A stretch of 41,006 nt of DNA from Verrucomicrobiota bacterium (GTDB taxonomy: Bacteria; Verrucomicrobiota; Verrucomicrobiia; Opitutales; Opitutaceae): the NCBI GenBank assembly GCA_025361935.1, contig JANYJB010000060.1, positions 1-41,006 on the forward strand, given 5' to 3'. Of this stretch, positions 25,160 through 34,133 are shown piece by piece. Both the position numbers and the translations under genes were made by a program. The first letter of the stretch is position 1. Every line of letters begins with the position of its first letter. A model generated the notes under the pieces. The model did no database searches, had not been told where the DNA came from, and was given only the letters and a program-made list of their open reading frames with translations.

Positions 25160-25588
25160 ATGAACACGCGTCCGCCGCTTCCGCCCTTTACCGAAGAAAC
25201 CGCCCGCCAAAAAATCCAGGCGGCCGAAGATGCCTGGAACAGCCGCGACCCGGAACGCGTGGTGCTCGCCTACACGGTCGATACCGAGTGGCGCAACCGC
25301 TCCGACTTCGTGAACGGCCGCGCGGCGGTTGTGGAGTTTTTGCGTGGAAAGTGGGAGCGTGAGTTGGACTACCGCTTGCGCAAGGAGCTGTGGGCGTTTC
25401 AGGACAACCGCATCGCGGTGCGTTTCGAATACGAATTCCACGATGCTTCCGGACAGTGGTGGCGCGCCTATGGCAACGAGAACTGGGAGTTCGACGAGTT
25501 CGGCCTCATGCGTCGCCGCTTCGCGAGTATCAACGATCTCAAGATCGCCGAGTCCGGCCGCAATTTCCGCTGGGCGCGCCCCGCCTGA
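25160..25588 (+). CDS. DUF1348 / NTF2-like (SnoaL-like fold) protein
   Basis: This 142-residue single-domain protein matches the DUF1348 subgroup of NTF2-like proteins. Characteristic features include [18 protein letters not shown] (22-39), [18 protein letters not shown] and the end [15 protein letters not shown]2-like folds form a cone-shaped pocket and may bind or transform small hydrophobic molecules, but the activity of this subgroup is not established. It is divergent from the TetR gene, preceded by two operators, and followed by an AhpD-like gene, so it probably belongs to a TetR-controlled response to a small molecule or oxidant. Confidence 0.85.
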   Translation: MNTRPPLPPFTEETARQKIQAAEDAWNSRDPERVVLAYTVDTEWRNRSDFVNGRAAVVEFLRGKWERELDYRLRKELWAFQDNRIAVRFEYEFHDASGQWWRAYGNENWEFDEFGLMRRRFASINDLKIAESGRNFRWARPA

Positions 25589-25674
25589 AAATCCGTCGCT
25601 GCGCACACATCCCTTTCCCGCCGGACACTCTGGCGGACACAAAACAAAACCCGTCCGTTAAAACCAAAACCATC

Positions 25675-26223
25675 ATGTCACGTATCACCGCCCTCGATCC
25701 CGTCCAAGTCTCCGGCAAAACCGCCGAGCTCTTCACCTCCGTAAAATCCCAGCTCGGCGTCGTGCCGAACCTCATGCGCACCATCGGCCATTCACCGGCC
25801 GCGCTTGAAGCCTACCTTGGTTTCAGTGCCACGCTCTCAAAGGGCGTCTTGGCCGCCAAGGTCCGCGAACAACTCGCGCTCGCAGTCGCCGAAACCAACT
25901 CCTGCGACTACTGCCTCGCTGCGCACAGCCTGCTTGGCAAGGGCGCGGGACTCACCGCCGGAGCGATCATTGATGCGCGCCTCGTCCGCGCAGAAGATCC
26001 GAAGACCGATGCGCTCCTGAAGTTCGCCGCCGCCGTGGTCGAAGCCCGCGGGCTCGTCGCCGACGAAGCGCTTTCCGCCGTGCGCGCCGCCGGTGCGACC
26101 GACGCCGAGATCATCGAGGTGATCGCCCATGTCGCGCTCAACATCCTCACCAACTACACCAATCACGTTGCGCAGACGGTCGTGGACTTTCCCAAGGCGG
26201 CCGAGCTGCCCGCTGCAGTTTAA
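25675..26223 (+). CDS. Carboxymuconolactone decarboxylase family / AhpD-like peroxidase-type protein
   Basis: The 182-residue product has the AhpD/carboxymuconolactone decarboxylase fold with the redox motif CDYC (Cys77 and Cys80) and His84, as in alkylhydroperoxidase AhpD and peroxidase-related proteins. Such proteins reduce peroxides using thiols or act as decarboxylases; the CXXC-x3-H motif favours peroxidase-like chemistry. It follows the DUF1348 gene by 86 bp on the same strand and ends in a strong terminator at 26245-26289. The TetR control predicted from the operators would make this an inducible defence gene against peroxides or reactive metabolites. Confidence 0.85.
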   Translation: MSRITALDPVQVSGKTAELFTSVKSQLGVVPNLMRTIGHSPAALEAYLGFSATLSKGVLAAKVREQLALAVAETNSCDYCLAAHSLLGKGAGLTAGAIIDARLVRAEDPKTDALLKFAAAVVEARGLVADEALSAVRAAGATDAEIIEVIAHVALNILTNYTNHVAQTVVDFPKAAELPAAV

Positions 26224-26244
26224 CCTTCGCCTCCGTCCCTGCTC

Positions 26245-26289
26245 ATCCGGCCCGGTTTGCGTGAACGTTACACGACGGGCCGGATTTTT
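26245..26289 (+). terminator. Rho-independent terminator after the AhpD-like gene
   Basis: ATCCGGCCC (26245-26253) pairs with GGGCCGGAT (26277-26285), followed by a T-tract (26285-26289). The 23-base loop can form a short inner CGTG/CACG pair. It separates the TetR-linked unit from the deoxyhypusine-synthase-like gene. Confidence 0.8.
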
Positions 26290-26334
26290 GTGGCGTCGGC
26301 TTTCGGGGCCGCTGTAAGTCTGGGGGCTACTTTT

Positions 26335-27381
26335 ATGAAGAAAGCCAAGCTCCAAAAGCGTCCCGAGGACATCAACGCCAAGCTCGCGTCCAAAAAAGGC
26401 CCGATCTCGCAGTTCATCGCCCACAACTACCGCCACTTCAACGCCGCCGCGCTGCTCGACTCCGCCAAAGGCTACGAGGACCACCTCAAGGCCGGCGGTA
26501 AGATGCTCGTCACCCTCGCCGGCGCCATGTCCACCGCCGAGCTCGGCCTCACGCTTGCCGAGATGATCCGCGCCGACAAGGTCCACGCCATCGTCTGCAC
26601 CGGCGCGAACTTGGAAGAGGATATTTTCAACCTCGTCGCCCACGACTACTACGAGCGCGTTCCCAGCTACCGCGACCTCACCGCCGCCGACGAGCAGGCG
26701 CTGCTCGACCGCCACATGAACCGCGTGACCGACACGTGCATCCCCGAGGGCGAGGCCATGCGCCGCATCGAGTCCGCCGTCGCCGAGGAGTGGATTGCCG
26801 CCGACCAGAGCGGCCAGCGCTTCTTCCCGCATGAGTTCATGTATAAAATTCTTCGCTCCGGTAAGCTGAAGAAGATGTATCAGATCGACCCGAAAAATTC
26901 CTGGATGCTCGCCGCCTGCGAGAAGAACCTGCCCATCATCGTCCCCGGTTGGGAAGACGCGACGCTGGGCAATATGTTTGCCGGCCGCGTGATCACCGGC
27001 GAGATCAAGAACGTCCACACCGTGCGCACCGGCATCGAATACATGACCGTGCTCGCCGAGTGGTATACGAAGACTGCCAAGCTCCTCAAAAACGGCGAAG
27101 GTTCGATCGGCTTCTTCCAGATTGGCGGCGGTATCGCCGGCGATTTCCCGATCTGCGTCGTTCCCATGTTGCACCAAGATCTTGGCCGCCGCGAAGTGCC
27201 GCTCTGGGGCTATTTCTCGCAGATCAGTGATTCGACCACGAGCTACGGCAGCTACTCCGGCGCGGTGCCGAACGAGAAAATCACCTGGGGCAAGCTTGGC
27301 CAGAAGACCCCGAAGTTCATCGTCGAAAGCGACGCGACCATCGTGGCCCCGCTGATCTTCAGCTGGGTGCTCGGCAAGTAA
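26335..27381 (+). CDS. Deoxyhypusine synthase family protein
   Basis: The 348-residue product belongs to the deoxyhypusine synthase family, which in eukaryotes and archaea transfers an aminobutyl group from spermidine to eIF5A/aIF5A. Conserved segments include AGAMSTAELG, VCTGANLEEDIFN, GGGIAGDFPI and TWGKLG, whose Lys320 matches the catalytic enzyme-imine lysine; ESDATIVAPL follows. Bacteria lack eIF5A, and bacterial homologues are reported or suspected to act on polyamines, for example as homospermidine-synthase-like enzymes. The physiological substrate here is unknown. It has a terminator on each side (26245-26289 and 27418-27447), so it seems to be transcribed alone. Confidence 0.9.
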   Translation: MKKAKLQKRPEDINAKLASKKGPISQFIAHNYRHFNAAALLDSAKGYEDHLKAGGKMLVTLAGAMSTAELGLTLAEMIRADKVHAIVCTGANLEEDIFNLVAHDYYERVPSYRDLTAADEQALLDRHMNRVTDTCIPEGEAMRRIESAVAEEWIAADQSGQRFFPHEFMYKILRSGKLKKMYQIDPKNSWMLAACEKNLPIIVPGWEDATLGNMFAGRVITGEIKNVHTVRTGIEYMTVLAEWYTKTAKLLKNGEGSIGFFQIGGGIAGDFPICVVPMLHQDLGRREVPLWGYFSQISDSTTSYGSYSGAVPNEKITWGKLGQKTPKFIVESDATIVAPLIFSWVLGK

Positions 27382-27417
27382 GCGGGTTGTTTTTCAGCCA
27401 ACGAATCTGCTCAAAAC

Positions 27418-27447
27418 AAAAGCCGCACCGTGATGGGTGCGGCTTTT
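27418..27447 (+). terminator. Rho-independent terminator after the deoxyhypusine-synthase-like gene
   Basis: AAAAGCCGCACC (27418-27429) pairs perfectly with GGTGCGGCTTTT (27436-27447), a 12-bp stem with a six-base loop and terminal Ts. The flanking As and Ts allow it to work in both directions. Confidence 0.88.
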
Positions 27448-27686
27448 CTGTTGGGGGCGCGTTTGGGTAATAGTCAGCCAACGCTAAGCCACGCCGACGG
27501 TAAATTGGGCAATATCACCTAAAGCTTTCCATAAAATAACCAGCCCCATTCAGTCTGCTGCAACAAACATTTACCGCTTGGTCCCAAACTCTGTTTGCTC
27601 ACTTTTCTTTCCGTGATGCGTGCGTTGCCCGTTATTGCCGGTATTGTTTTCGATTTGATCGGCAGATTTTGCAGATATTTTTTGCA

Positions 27687-27715
27687 TTCAAAACCAGACA
27701 GAAGAGTTCTATAAA
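27687..27715 (+). promoter_or_regulatory. Possible promoter of the GH43-like gene
   Basis: TTCAAA and TATAAA are separated by 17 bp, with predicted initiation very close to the ATG at 27726, implying a leaderless or very short leader. Support is from sequence similarity only. Confidence 0.3.
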
Positions 27716-27725
27716 AAATATTTTA

Positions 27726-28829
27726 ATGAGAATCTTTTCACCTGTTGTTCTTCGGCAAACGCATTTCGCCGCCGTGGGTTTGCTAGTATTTGCTTCCTTG
27801 GTTTTCGGCCGTGCTTCAGTTAACGTCGTTGACTACGACCTCAACGCCATGCTTCAGCCCGTGCCGCTCACGGCGAAATGGGCGGACGCGAATTACAACA
27901 TTTGGTGCGGCTCGGTGATCAAGGGGGACGACGGCAAATACCATCTCTTCTACTCGCGCTGGCCGCGTGCGCTCGGACACATCGCGTGGGTCACGCACTC
28001 GGAGGTTGCGCATGCGGTGAGCGACACGCCGTTCGGTCCGTGGACGCATCGCGACGTGGCGTTGCCCGCGCGCGGCGCGAATTTCTGGGACGGATCATGC
28101 ACGCATAACCCGACCATTCTCCGCATCGGTAAATTTTTTTACCTCTACTACATGGGCAACTATGGAAACGGTGTGGTGGAAAAACCATTGAACTGGACGC
28201 ATCGCAATCATCAGCGCATCGGCGTGGCGGTGGCGGATTCTCCGGATGGCCCGTGGCAGCGTTTTGATAAACCCATCGTGGACATCAGCAGTGACACGAA
28301 TGCGCCCGATGCGTTGCTGACTTCCAATCCGAGCGTCGCGCTACGTCCCGACGGCGGCGTGCTGATGGTTTACAAAGCGGTTGCGAAGCAAGGTAAAGCT
28401 CCGTTCGGCGGACCGGTGTCTCATCTAGTCGCCACCGCGGATAGTCCGACCGGGCCGTTCACGAAACACCCCGGCGAAGTGTTCGGCGCGAAGGGTGTGA
28501 TGTTCGCGGCGGAAGATCCGTTCATCTGGCGCGGCGCCGATCGTTACTGGGCAGTGGTTAAAGACAACGAGGGCAACTTCACGCACCGCGGCTACTCGCT
28601 CGCGTTATGGGAATCGGCGGACGGTATTGACTGGAAGCTGTCGAAACATCCGTTCGTCGCGAATCCGGGAAGCATCCGCTGGGCGGATAGCCACGATGAA
28701 AAACTGACCACGCTCGAACGTCCGCAGTTGGTTTTTGAAAACGGTGAGCCCATCGCGCTGTGTTGCGCGGCGACCAATAATAAATCGCGCGACGGCAGTT
28801 TCAACGTGCAGATTCCGTTGAAGAAGTAG
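27726..28829 (+). CDS. Secreted GH43-like five-bladed beta-propeller glycosidase
   Basis: This 367-residue exported protein has a signal peptide (about residues 1-30, cleavage near GRA). The mature protein has the repeated blade pattern of clan GH-F/J enzymes (GH43, GH32, GH62): NIWCGSVIKGDDGKYHLFYS, GSCTHNPTILRIGKFFYLYY, DPFIWRGADRYWAVVKD. Acidic residues in these positions are the likely catalytic set, but the substrate (arabinan, xylan or another plant or algal polymer) cannot be named. The ATG at 27726 is preferred over an upstream TTG because it starts the signal peptide. Flanking genes are unrelated and the gene and its promoter region are AT-richer than the surroundings, hinting at lateral acquisition. 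Confidence 0.8.
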   Translation: MRIFSPVVLRQTHFAAVGLLVFASLVFGRASVNVVDYDLNAMLQPVPLTAKWADANYNIWCGSVIKGDDGKYHLFYSRWPRALGHIAWVTHSEVAHAVSDTPFGPWTHRDVALPARGANFWDGSCTHNPTILRIGKFFYLYYMGNYGNGVVEKPLNWTHRNHQRIGVAVADSPDGPWQRFDKPIVDISSDTNAPDALLTSNPSVALRPDGGVLMVYKAVAKQGKAPFGGPVSHLVATADSPTGPFTKHPGEVFGAKGVMFAAEDPFIWRGADRYWAVVKDNEGNFTHRGYSLALWESADGIDWKLSKHPFVANPGSIRWADSHDEKLTTLERPQLVFENGEPIALCCAATNNKSRDGSFNVQIPLKK

Positions 28830-28856
28830 CCATCAATCAAAGGAGCCTGGGCAGGG

Positions 28857-30944
28857 TTATTTGGTTTCAAATGCCTTGAGCACGATTCCCGGGGTGAGCA
28901 ATTCGGGCAAGGGGGTCGGCTCGGCGCGGCCCAGGAGATAGACGAGGTTGAAGGGCACGGCGCTGCGGTTCCAGCGGGCGAGTTCGGCGGTGATAGCCGC
29001 GTCGCGGCTCGTCCAATCGCCGCGCAGCGTCACCACGCCGAGTTCACGGAAGCGGCGGCGGACTTCTTCGGAGCTGAAGACGATTTTTTTGTTGGCCTGA
29101 CACGTGGCGCACCAGCGGGCGGTGAAGTCCACGTAGATGGGTTTTCCTTCCGCCTGCAAAGCGGCGACGCGCGCGGGACTCCACGGTTCCCAGGTGATGT
29201 CGGTGGGTTTCGCCGCGTGCGGCCATCCGAGAAACACGCCGGCGCCGAGCAACACCAAGCCGCCGATGATGCCCACCCGCCGACTGGCGGCGGACGCGCT
29301 CAAGTGGGCGTAACGCCCGTAGAGCCACGTGGCCATCGCGATGAGGGTGAGGCCGAAGATGGCCATGAGGGAGCCGGTCTCGGTCGTCTGTGCGGACAAG
29401 ACCCATACCAAATAACCTGCGGTGGCGTAGAGGGGGAACGACATGGCCTGCTTGAAGGTTTCCATCCACGCGCCCGGCCGCGGCAGCAGGCGCACGGCCT
29501 GCGGGAAAATCGACAGCAGCAGGTAGGGCGTTGATAAACCAATCGCTATGGTTGTGAAGACGAGGTAAGCCTGCGCCATCGGCAGGACCAGGGCCGCACC
29601 CAGGGCCGGCGCCAGAAATGGTGCGCTGCACGGGGTGGCGACCACGGTGGCGAGCACTCCGGTGAAAAACGATCCTCGATAGCCCGACTGCATTTGCAGG
29701 CCGGAGCCGGCGCCCATGACGCTGCCGCCAAATTCGCACACGCCGCTCATGCTCAGCGCGAACACAAGCATCACCGAGGCGAGCCCGAATACGAAGAGTG
29801 GCGACTGGAGTTGAAAGCCCCAGCCGAGTTCGCCGCCGCCGGCGCGCAGCACGGCAAGCGCGGTGGCCAGCGTCCAAAATGAGACGAGCACACCCGCCGT
29901 GAACGTGAGCCCGTGCAGCGTGATTTTTTTGCGGTCGGCGCCTGCTTGGTTGACGAAGCCCATGATCTTGAGCCCGAGCACGGGGAAGACGCAGGGCATC
30001 AGGTTGAGAATCAGTCCGCCAATGAAGGCCAGAGGGAGAGTCGCTAGTAGGCCGGCGGGGGCGCTGGCCTTATGCGCGGTGACGACGGGTTGAATCTGCA
30101 CGTCGATGAGCAGCGCGGCGACTGCGGGAGCGTCTGTGTCCACGGAGGCGGAGGGCGAGGCGCGCAACACGCCTTGGAGGCGGGTGTCGGCGGCGACGAT
30201 TTGGCCCTGGGCGAGGGCAAGGATCACGCTCAGCGAGCCATCTGCGTCCACGCGGCGGGTCTGCGGCTGGTCGTAGGCGACGACATCGTTGCGCGTGAAA
30301 AACCACCAGGGTGCCGAGATGTCGGCCGAGCCGTGCGTGAGTCCCCCGAGATGGAGGGTAATCGTGGTTCCGGAAACCGTGGCCGAGGCGCTGACGGAGG
30401 CGTCTTGGCGAGGAAGCGCGGCGAGGGTTTGGGTGATGGCCGGGCCGTTGACCGGATCGGGTGAGGGCTGCGTGGCCGAGACCGGCAGCGTGAGCGAGAC
30501 GGGGGCTTCGCCGGGCACGCAGGTATCGTGACACATGAGCCAGGCAGCTCGTGCCTTGAACGTCACGGGGACATCGGTGGCGAGGCTGGCGGGAGGGGTG
30601 AGGGTGACGGGCAGGTAGATGACGCCGTCGTAGCCCTGGCCGATGACGTGGCCGGCGTCGTCGGTGATGGTTTTGGGCGCGGGCCAGACGATGTCGCCGA
30701 CGGTCCAGCCGGAGGGGAGTTCCCATTTAAGCGAGGTAGGGTAGCCGGTGCCGGGGTTGATCCAGTAGGTGTGCCAGCCGTCCTTGTGTTCGAGACGCAG
30801 GGCGGCCTGCAACGGGTGGCCAGCCTGGATGGCCTGCGTGTCGGCGACGAGCGACGCGGTGACCTGAGCATGGCCAGGAAGAGCAGACGCCAAGAAGAAG
30901 CCACACAGTCCAAATAGAAAATTAAAACGCCACGGAAGATTCAT
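28857..30944 (-). CDS. dsbD: Thiol:disulfide interchange protein, DsbD family
   Basis: DsbD carries electrons from cytoplasmic thioredoxin across the inner membrane to periplasmic oxidoreductases. The 695-residue product has the three modules: an exported N-terminal domain with Cys138 and Cys142 (CHDTC), a CcdA-like membrane domain with the redox cysteines in LMPCVFP and ATPCSAP, and a C-terminal thioredoxin domain with CATC at 612-615. The signal peptide (about 1-27) supports the ATG at 30944 rather than one at 30980. It diverges from a DUF255 protein that also has a thioredoxin-like domain. Together they suggest a thiol-redox neighbourhood. Confidence 0.92.
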   Translation of the reverse strand: MNLPWRFNFLFGLCGFFLASALPGHAQVTASLVADTQAIQAGHPLQAALRLEHKDGWHTYWINPGTGYPTSLKWELPSGWTVGDIVWPAPKTITDDAGHVIGQGYDGVIYLPVTLTPPASLATDVPVTFKARAAWLMCHDTCVPGEAPVSLTLPVSATQPSPDPVNGPAITQTLAALPRQDASVSASATVSGTTITLHLGGLTHGSADISAPWWFFTRNDVVAYDQPQTRRVDADGSLSVILALAQGQIVAADTRLQGVLRASPSASVDTDAPAVAALLIDVQIQPVVTAHKASAPAGLLATLPLAFIGGLILNLMPCVFPVLGLKIMGFVNQAGADRKKITLHGLTFTAGVLVSFWTLATALAVLRAGGGELGWGFQLQSPLFVFGLASVMLVFALSMSGVCEFGGSVMGAGSGLQMQSGYRGSFFTGVLATVVATPCSAPFLAPALGAALVLPMAQAYLVFTTIAIGLSTPYLLLSIFPQAVRLLPRPGAWMETFKQAMSFPLYATAGYLVWVLSAQTTETGSLMAIFGLTLIAMATWLYGRYAHLSASAASRRVGIIGGLVLLGAGVFLGWPHAAKPTDITWEPWSPARVAALQAEGKPIYVDFTARWCATCQANKKIVFSSEEVRRRFRELGVVTLRGDWTSRDAAITAELARWNRSAVPFNLVYLLGRAEPTPLPELLTPGIVLKAFETK

Positions 30945-31105
30945 ACGAGAAGAGGATGCGATGCGCGGGGAAATCCACATTGGATTATTAAAGGTAAGCG
31001 CAGCATCCTAACCACGGCCAGCCGAGAGTCCACCGCGGGCGGCTCTTTTGAAATTATTCCACGCAGCGTTGCCAAGCAGCGGGTTTGCGCGAGCGTTGAC
31101 GCAAC

Positions 31106-33265
31106 ATGTCCAACGCTCTCGCTTCGGAAAAATCGCCCTACCTGCTCCAGCACGCCGATAATCCGGTCGCGTGGATGCCTTGGGGCGAGGCGGCCTTCGC
31201 CAAGGCGCGCGCGGAGCAGAAGCCGATTTTTTTGAGCATCGGCTACTCGACGTGCCACTGGTGTCACGTCATGGCGCACGAGTCGTTTGAGAACGACGCC
31301 ATCGCGGCGCAGCTCAACGCCCACTTCGTTTCCATCAAGGTCGACCGCGAGGAGCGTCCCGACGTGGATAAGGTTTACATGGCCTACGTGCAGGCGCTCA
31401 CCGGCCGCGGCGGCTGGCCGCTCTCGGCGTTTCTCACGCCGGAGCTGAAGCCGTTTTTCGGCGGCACGTATTTTCCGCCGGAGGACCGGCATGGGCGCAT
31501 GGGATTTCCGTCGTTGCTCAACGCCATCGCCAAGGGCTGGGAAACCGACCGTGCGAAGCTCGTGGCCGAGGGCGACCGCGTGATCGCGACGTTGACCGAG
31601 TATCGCGATCAACGCCCGCCCGACGAGGGCGGCGTGCCCGATCTGCACGACACGGGCGGGACGGCGTTTGAAACGTGCTTCGAGTATTTCAACGAGAACT
31701 TCGATGCGCAACGCGGCGGCTTCGGGGAGGCGCCGAAGTTTCCCCGCGCTTCCAATCTCAATTTCCTCTTTCGCGCGGCGGCCATCCAAGGCGTCGGTTC
31801 GCCGGCGGGGCAGGACGCGGTGCGCATGGCGACGACCACACTGCGACACATGGCCGAGGGCGGCATTCACGACCATGTGGGCGGCGGGTTTCACCGTTAC
31901 TCCGTGGACGACGCGTGGTTCGTGCCGCACTTCGAGAAAATGCTCTACGACCAGGCGCAAATAGCCGTGAACTGCCTCGACGCGCACCTTGCGACCGGCG
32001 ACGAGCGCTTTGCGTGGGTGGCGCGCGACATCTTCGACTACGCGCTGCGCGACTTGTCCGCGCCGGGCGGGGCTTTTTTCTCGGCGGAGGACGCGGATTC
32101 GCCGCTCGAACACGGCAAGGCGGATCATGCCGAAGGCGCGTTCTACGTGTGGACGCGCGACGAGGTCGTCGCGGCGCTGAAGGAGCACGCGGCGTTTTTC
32201 TGCGACCACTATGGCTTAGCCGCCGAGGGCAACGTGCCGATGTCGCTTGATCCGCAAAACGAGTTCACCGGGAAAAACATTCTCATGCAGCGGCGGCCGC
32301 TTGGCGAAACGGCGCTGCGTCACGGGCTCGCGCCGGCGTTCGCCGTCGAAGTGCTGGTGGGATCGCTGGAAAAACTCCGCGCGGTGCGGGCGCGGCGTCC
32401 GCGTCCGCATCTCGACGACAAGATCATCACGGCGTGGAACGGCCTCATGATCTCCGCGCTGGCGCGCGGCGCGGTTTCGCCGGCCGGATGCCTGGCCGAC
32501 AGGCGTGAGTTTTACCGCGACGCGGCGGTGCGTGCGGCGGAGTTCATCCAGCGTGAACTCTACGACGAGAGCCGGGGCATTCTCTACCGTTGTTACCGCG
32601 AGGAGCGCGGGGCGAACGAAGGTTTTGCCGAAGATTATGCGTATCTCGTCGCGGGATTGTTGAATCTTTACGAGGCGACATTTGAGGTGCGCTGGCTCCA
32701 ATGGGCGGAGCGGTTGCAGCAGACGATGGACGCGCTGTTCTGGGACGAAAAAGACGGCGGCTATTTCAACTCCCGGGCCGATGACGCGAGCATCGTGCTG
32801 CGGTTGAAGGAAGACTACGACGGAGCGGAGCCTTCGCCGAACTCGGTCGCGGCGGCGAACCTGCTGCGGCTGTCGGCGATCTTGCACGATGACGCGCTTC
32901 GCAGCCGCGCGCGGCGCACGATCGAGGCGATGCGTCCCCAGTGGGCGAAGACGCCTCATGCGTTGCCGGAGATGTTGTGCGCCGTCGAGAGGGCGCTGGA
33001 TGTGCCCTGCCAAGTGGTCGTGGCGGGTGATCCGCAAAAGGTCGATTTTAAGGAACTGGTGGTCGTGGTGCGCGAGCGACTGGGGCCCCGCCGGACGGTG
33101 CTGGCGGCCGATGGCGGCGAGGGCCAGCGTTGGCTGGCCGGGCGTTTACCCTGGCTGGCGGAAATGTGTGTTCAGGATGGTCGTTCGGCAGCCTATGTAT
33201 GCGTTGGCCAAGCCTGCCAGGCGCCGGTCACGACGGGAGAGGAGTTGCGCGTGCTCTTAAGATGA
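31106..33265 (+). CDS. DUF255 thioredoxin-domain protein (YyaL/SPATA20-like)
   Basis: This 719-residue protein belongs to the widespread YyaL/SPATA20 family: an N-terminal thioredoxin-like DUF255 domain with CHWC (residues 50-53) in [12 protein letters not shown], followed by a long region resembling six-hairpin glycosidases or N-acylglucosamine 2-epimerases. A typical start is kept ([17 protein letters not shown]). No biochemical function is firmly established. It is cytosolic and diverges from dsbD across about 160 bp. The redox CXXC suggests a thiol role, but the (alpha/alpha)6-like domain may instead bind a carbohydrate-like substrate. Confidence 0.9.
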   Translation: MSNALASEKSPYLLQHADNPVAWMPWGEAAFAKARAEQKPIFLSIGYSTCHWCHVMAHESFENDAIAAQLNAHFVSIKVDREERPDVDKVYMAYVQALTGRGGWPLSAFLTPELKPFFGGTYFPPEDRHGRMGFPSLLNAIAKGWETDRAKLVAEGDRVIATLTEYRDQRPPDEGGVPDLHDTGGTAFETCFEYFNENFDAQRGGFGEAPKFPRASNLNFLFRAAAIQGVGSPAGQDAVRMATTTLRHMAEGGIHDHVGGGFHRYSVDDAWFVPHFEKMLYDQAQIAVNCLDAHLATGDERFAWVARDIFDYALRDLSAPGGAFFSAEDADSPLEHGKADHAEGAFYVWTRDEVVAALKEHAAFFCDHYGLAAEGNVPMSLDPQNEFTGKNILMQRRPLGETALRHGLAPAFAVEVLVGSLEKLRAVRARRPRPHLDDKIITAWNGLMISALARGAVSPAGCLADRREFYRDAAVRAAEFIQRELYDESRGILYRCYREERGANEGFAEDYAYLVAGLLNLYEATFEVRWLQWAERLQQTMDALFWDEKDGGYFNSRADDASIVLRLKEDYDGAEPSPNSVAAANLLRLSAILHDDALRSRARRTIEAMRPQWAKTPHALPEMLCAVERALDVPCQVVVAGDPQKVDFKELVVVVRERLGPRRTVLAADGGEGQRWLAGRLPWLAEMCVQDGRSAAYVCVGQACQAPVTTGEELRVLLR

Positions 33266-33330
33266 TGAAAAACGAGTCCGTGCTCGACGCTGCGAGGCAG
33301 GGCTTTTAGGCATCTGTTTCCGCCCTCCTC

Positions 33331-33942
33331 ATGAAAATCCTCGCAGTAGAAGACGATCCTGTGGCCCGTGCGATTCTTCACCAAGCGCTCCTCCGTCTCG
33401 GGCATGAAGTCGTGGACGCGCGCGACGGGATGGAGGCGTTGAAGATTTTGGAAAAAGAGCCGGTGCGCGTGATTGTGAGCGACTGGATGATGCCCGAGAT
33501 GGATGGTCTCTCCCTGTGTCGCGCGGTGCGCGGGCGCGTCCAGGCCGACTACGTTTACTTTATCCTGCTCACGGGCCGCACCGCCGACGTGGACAACCAG
33601 CGCGAGGCCATCGAGGCGGGGGTGGATGATTTTCTTTCAAAGCCACTCAACGCGCAGGACATCTGGATGCGTCTGCGTGTGGCCGAACGCATCCTGCGCT
33701 ACGCGACCGAGGTGCGCCAGTTGGAGGCGTTTCTCCCCATCTGCGGCTACTGCAAAAAAATCCGCGACGACCAAAACTACTGGCAGCAGATCGAGAGCTA
33801 CATCAACGAGCGCACCGGCACCGATTTCAGCCACTCCGTATGCCCCGATTGCTACCAGCGCGTGGTGATGCCGGAGTTGGACAAGTTGCGCGCCGCCGCC
33901 CCGAAACCTCCGGTGAAGCCCCATGTCGAGCGAAAGAATTGA
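33331..33942 (+). CDS. Response regulator with C-terminal Cys4 tail
   Basis: The 203-residue protein has a complete CheY-like receiver domain (residues 1-120) with Asp51 in SDWMMPEMDG and conserved Lys104. Instead of a DNA-binding domain it carries a short tail, LPICGYCKKIRDD then WQQIESYINE and SVCPDCY, with four cysteines (138, 141, 171, 174) that look like a zinc ribbon. Such tails recur on receivers and PAS proteins of unclear function. No kinase is adjacent; the sensor kinase at 18239-20104 lacks a partner and is a candidate. The 3' end overlaps slyX by 20 bp, implying translational coupling. Confidence 0.9.
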   Translation: MKILAVEDDPVARAILHQALLRLGHEVVDARDGMEALKILEKEPVRVIVSDWMMPEMDGLSLCRAVRGRVQADYVYFILLTGRTADVDNQREAIEAGVDDFLSKPLNAQDIWMRLRVAERILRYATEVRQLEAFLPICGYCKKIRDDQNYWQQIESYINERTGTDFSHSVCPDCYQRVVMPELDKLRAAAPKPPVKPHVERKN

Positions 33943-34126
33943 CCGGCTGGAGGAGCGTCTGGCGTGGTTTGAACGCCATGTCACCGAGCAGGACAAGGCC
34001 ATGTTGGAAATGGCCGGCCAGATCGACCGACTGAAGGCGGAGTTGACGCGGCTCAGACTGCGCTCCGAGTCCGGCGGCACGGTGGAGGAAGCCAATCCCG
34101 CCGCCGAACGCCCGCCGCATTATTGA
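33923..34126 (+). CDS. slyX: SlyX family protein
   Basis: The 67-residue product is a short coiled coil ending in PPHY, the characteristic C-terminus of SlyX. The family has no established molecular function. The ATG at 33923 lies inside the response-regulator gene, overlapping it by 20 bp, so the two are probably coupled. It converges with a lipoprotein gene 7 bp away. Confidence 0.85.
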   Translation: MSSERIDRLEERLAWFERHVTEQDKAMLEMAGQIDRLKAELTRLRLRSESGGTVEEANPAAERPPHY

Positions 34127-34133
34127 CGCGGCT

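Larger units (their letters stand above)
27382..27725. other. 344-bp intergenic region, AT-richer than its surroundings
   Basis: It contains the terminator at 27418-27447 and then about 270 bp without a plausible gene. The part just before the propeller gene is visibly AT-richer than the rest of the window. A weak sigma-70-like pair, TTCAAA (27687-27692) and TATAAA (27710-27715), spaced 17 bp, could drive that gene. Otherwise I see nothing in it. Confidence 0.5.

Noticed and set aside
25837-27177. A 446-codon minus-strand frame
   Set aside because: It is antisense to the AhpD-like and deoxyhypusine-synthase-like genes and even crosses the terminator between them.
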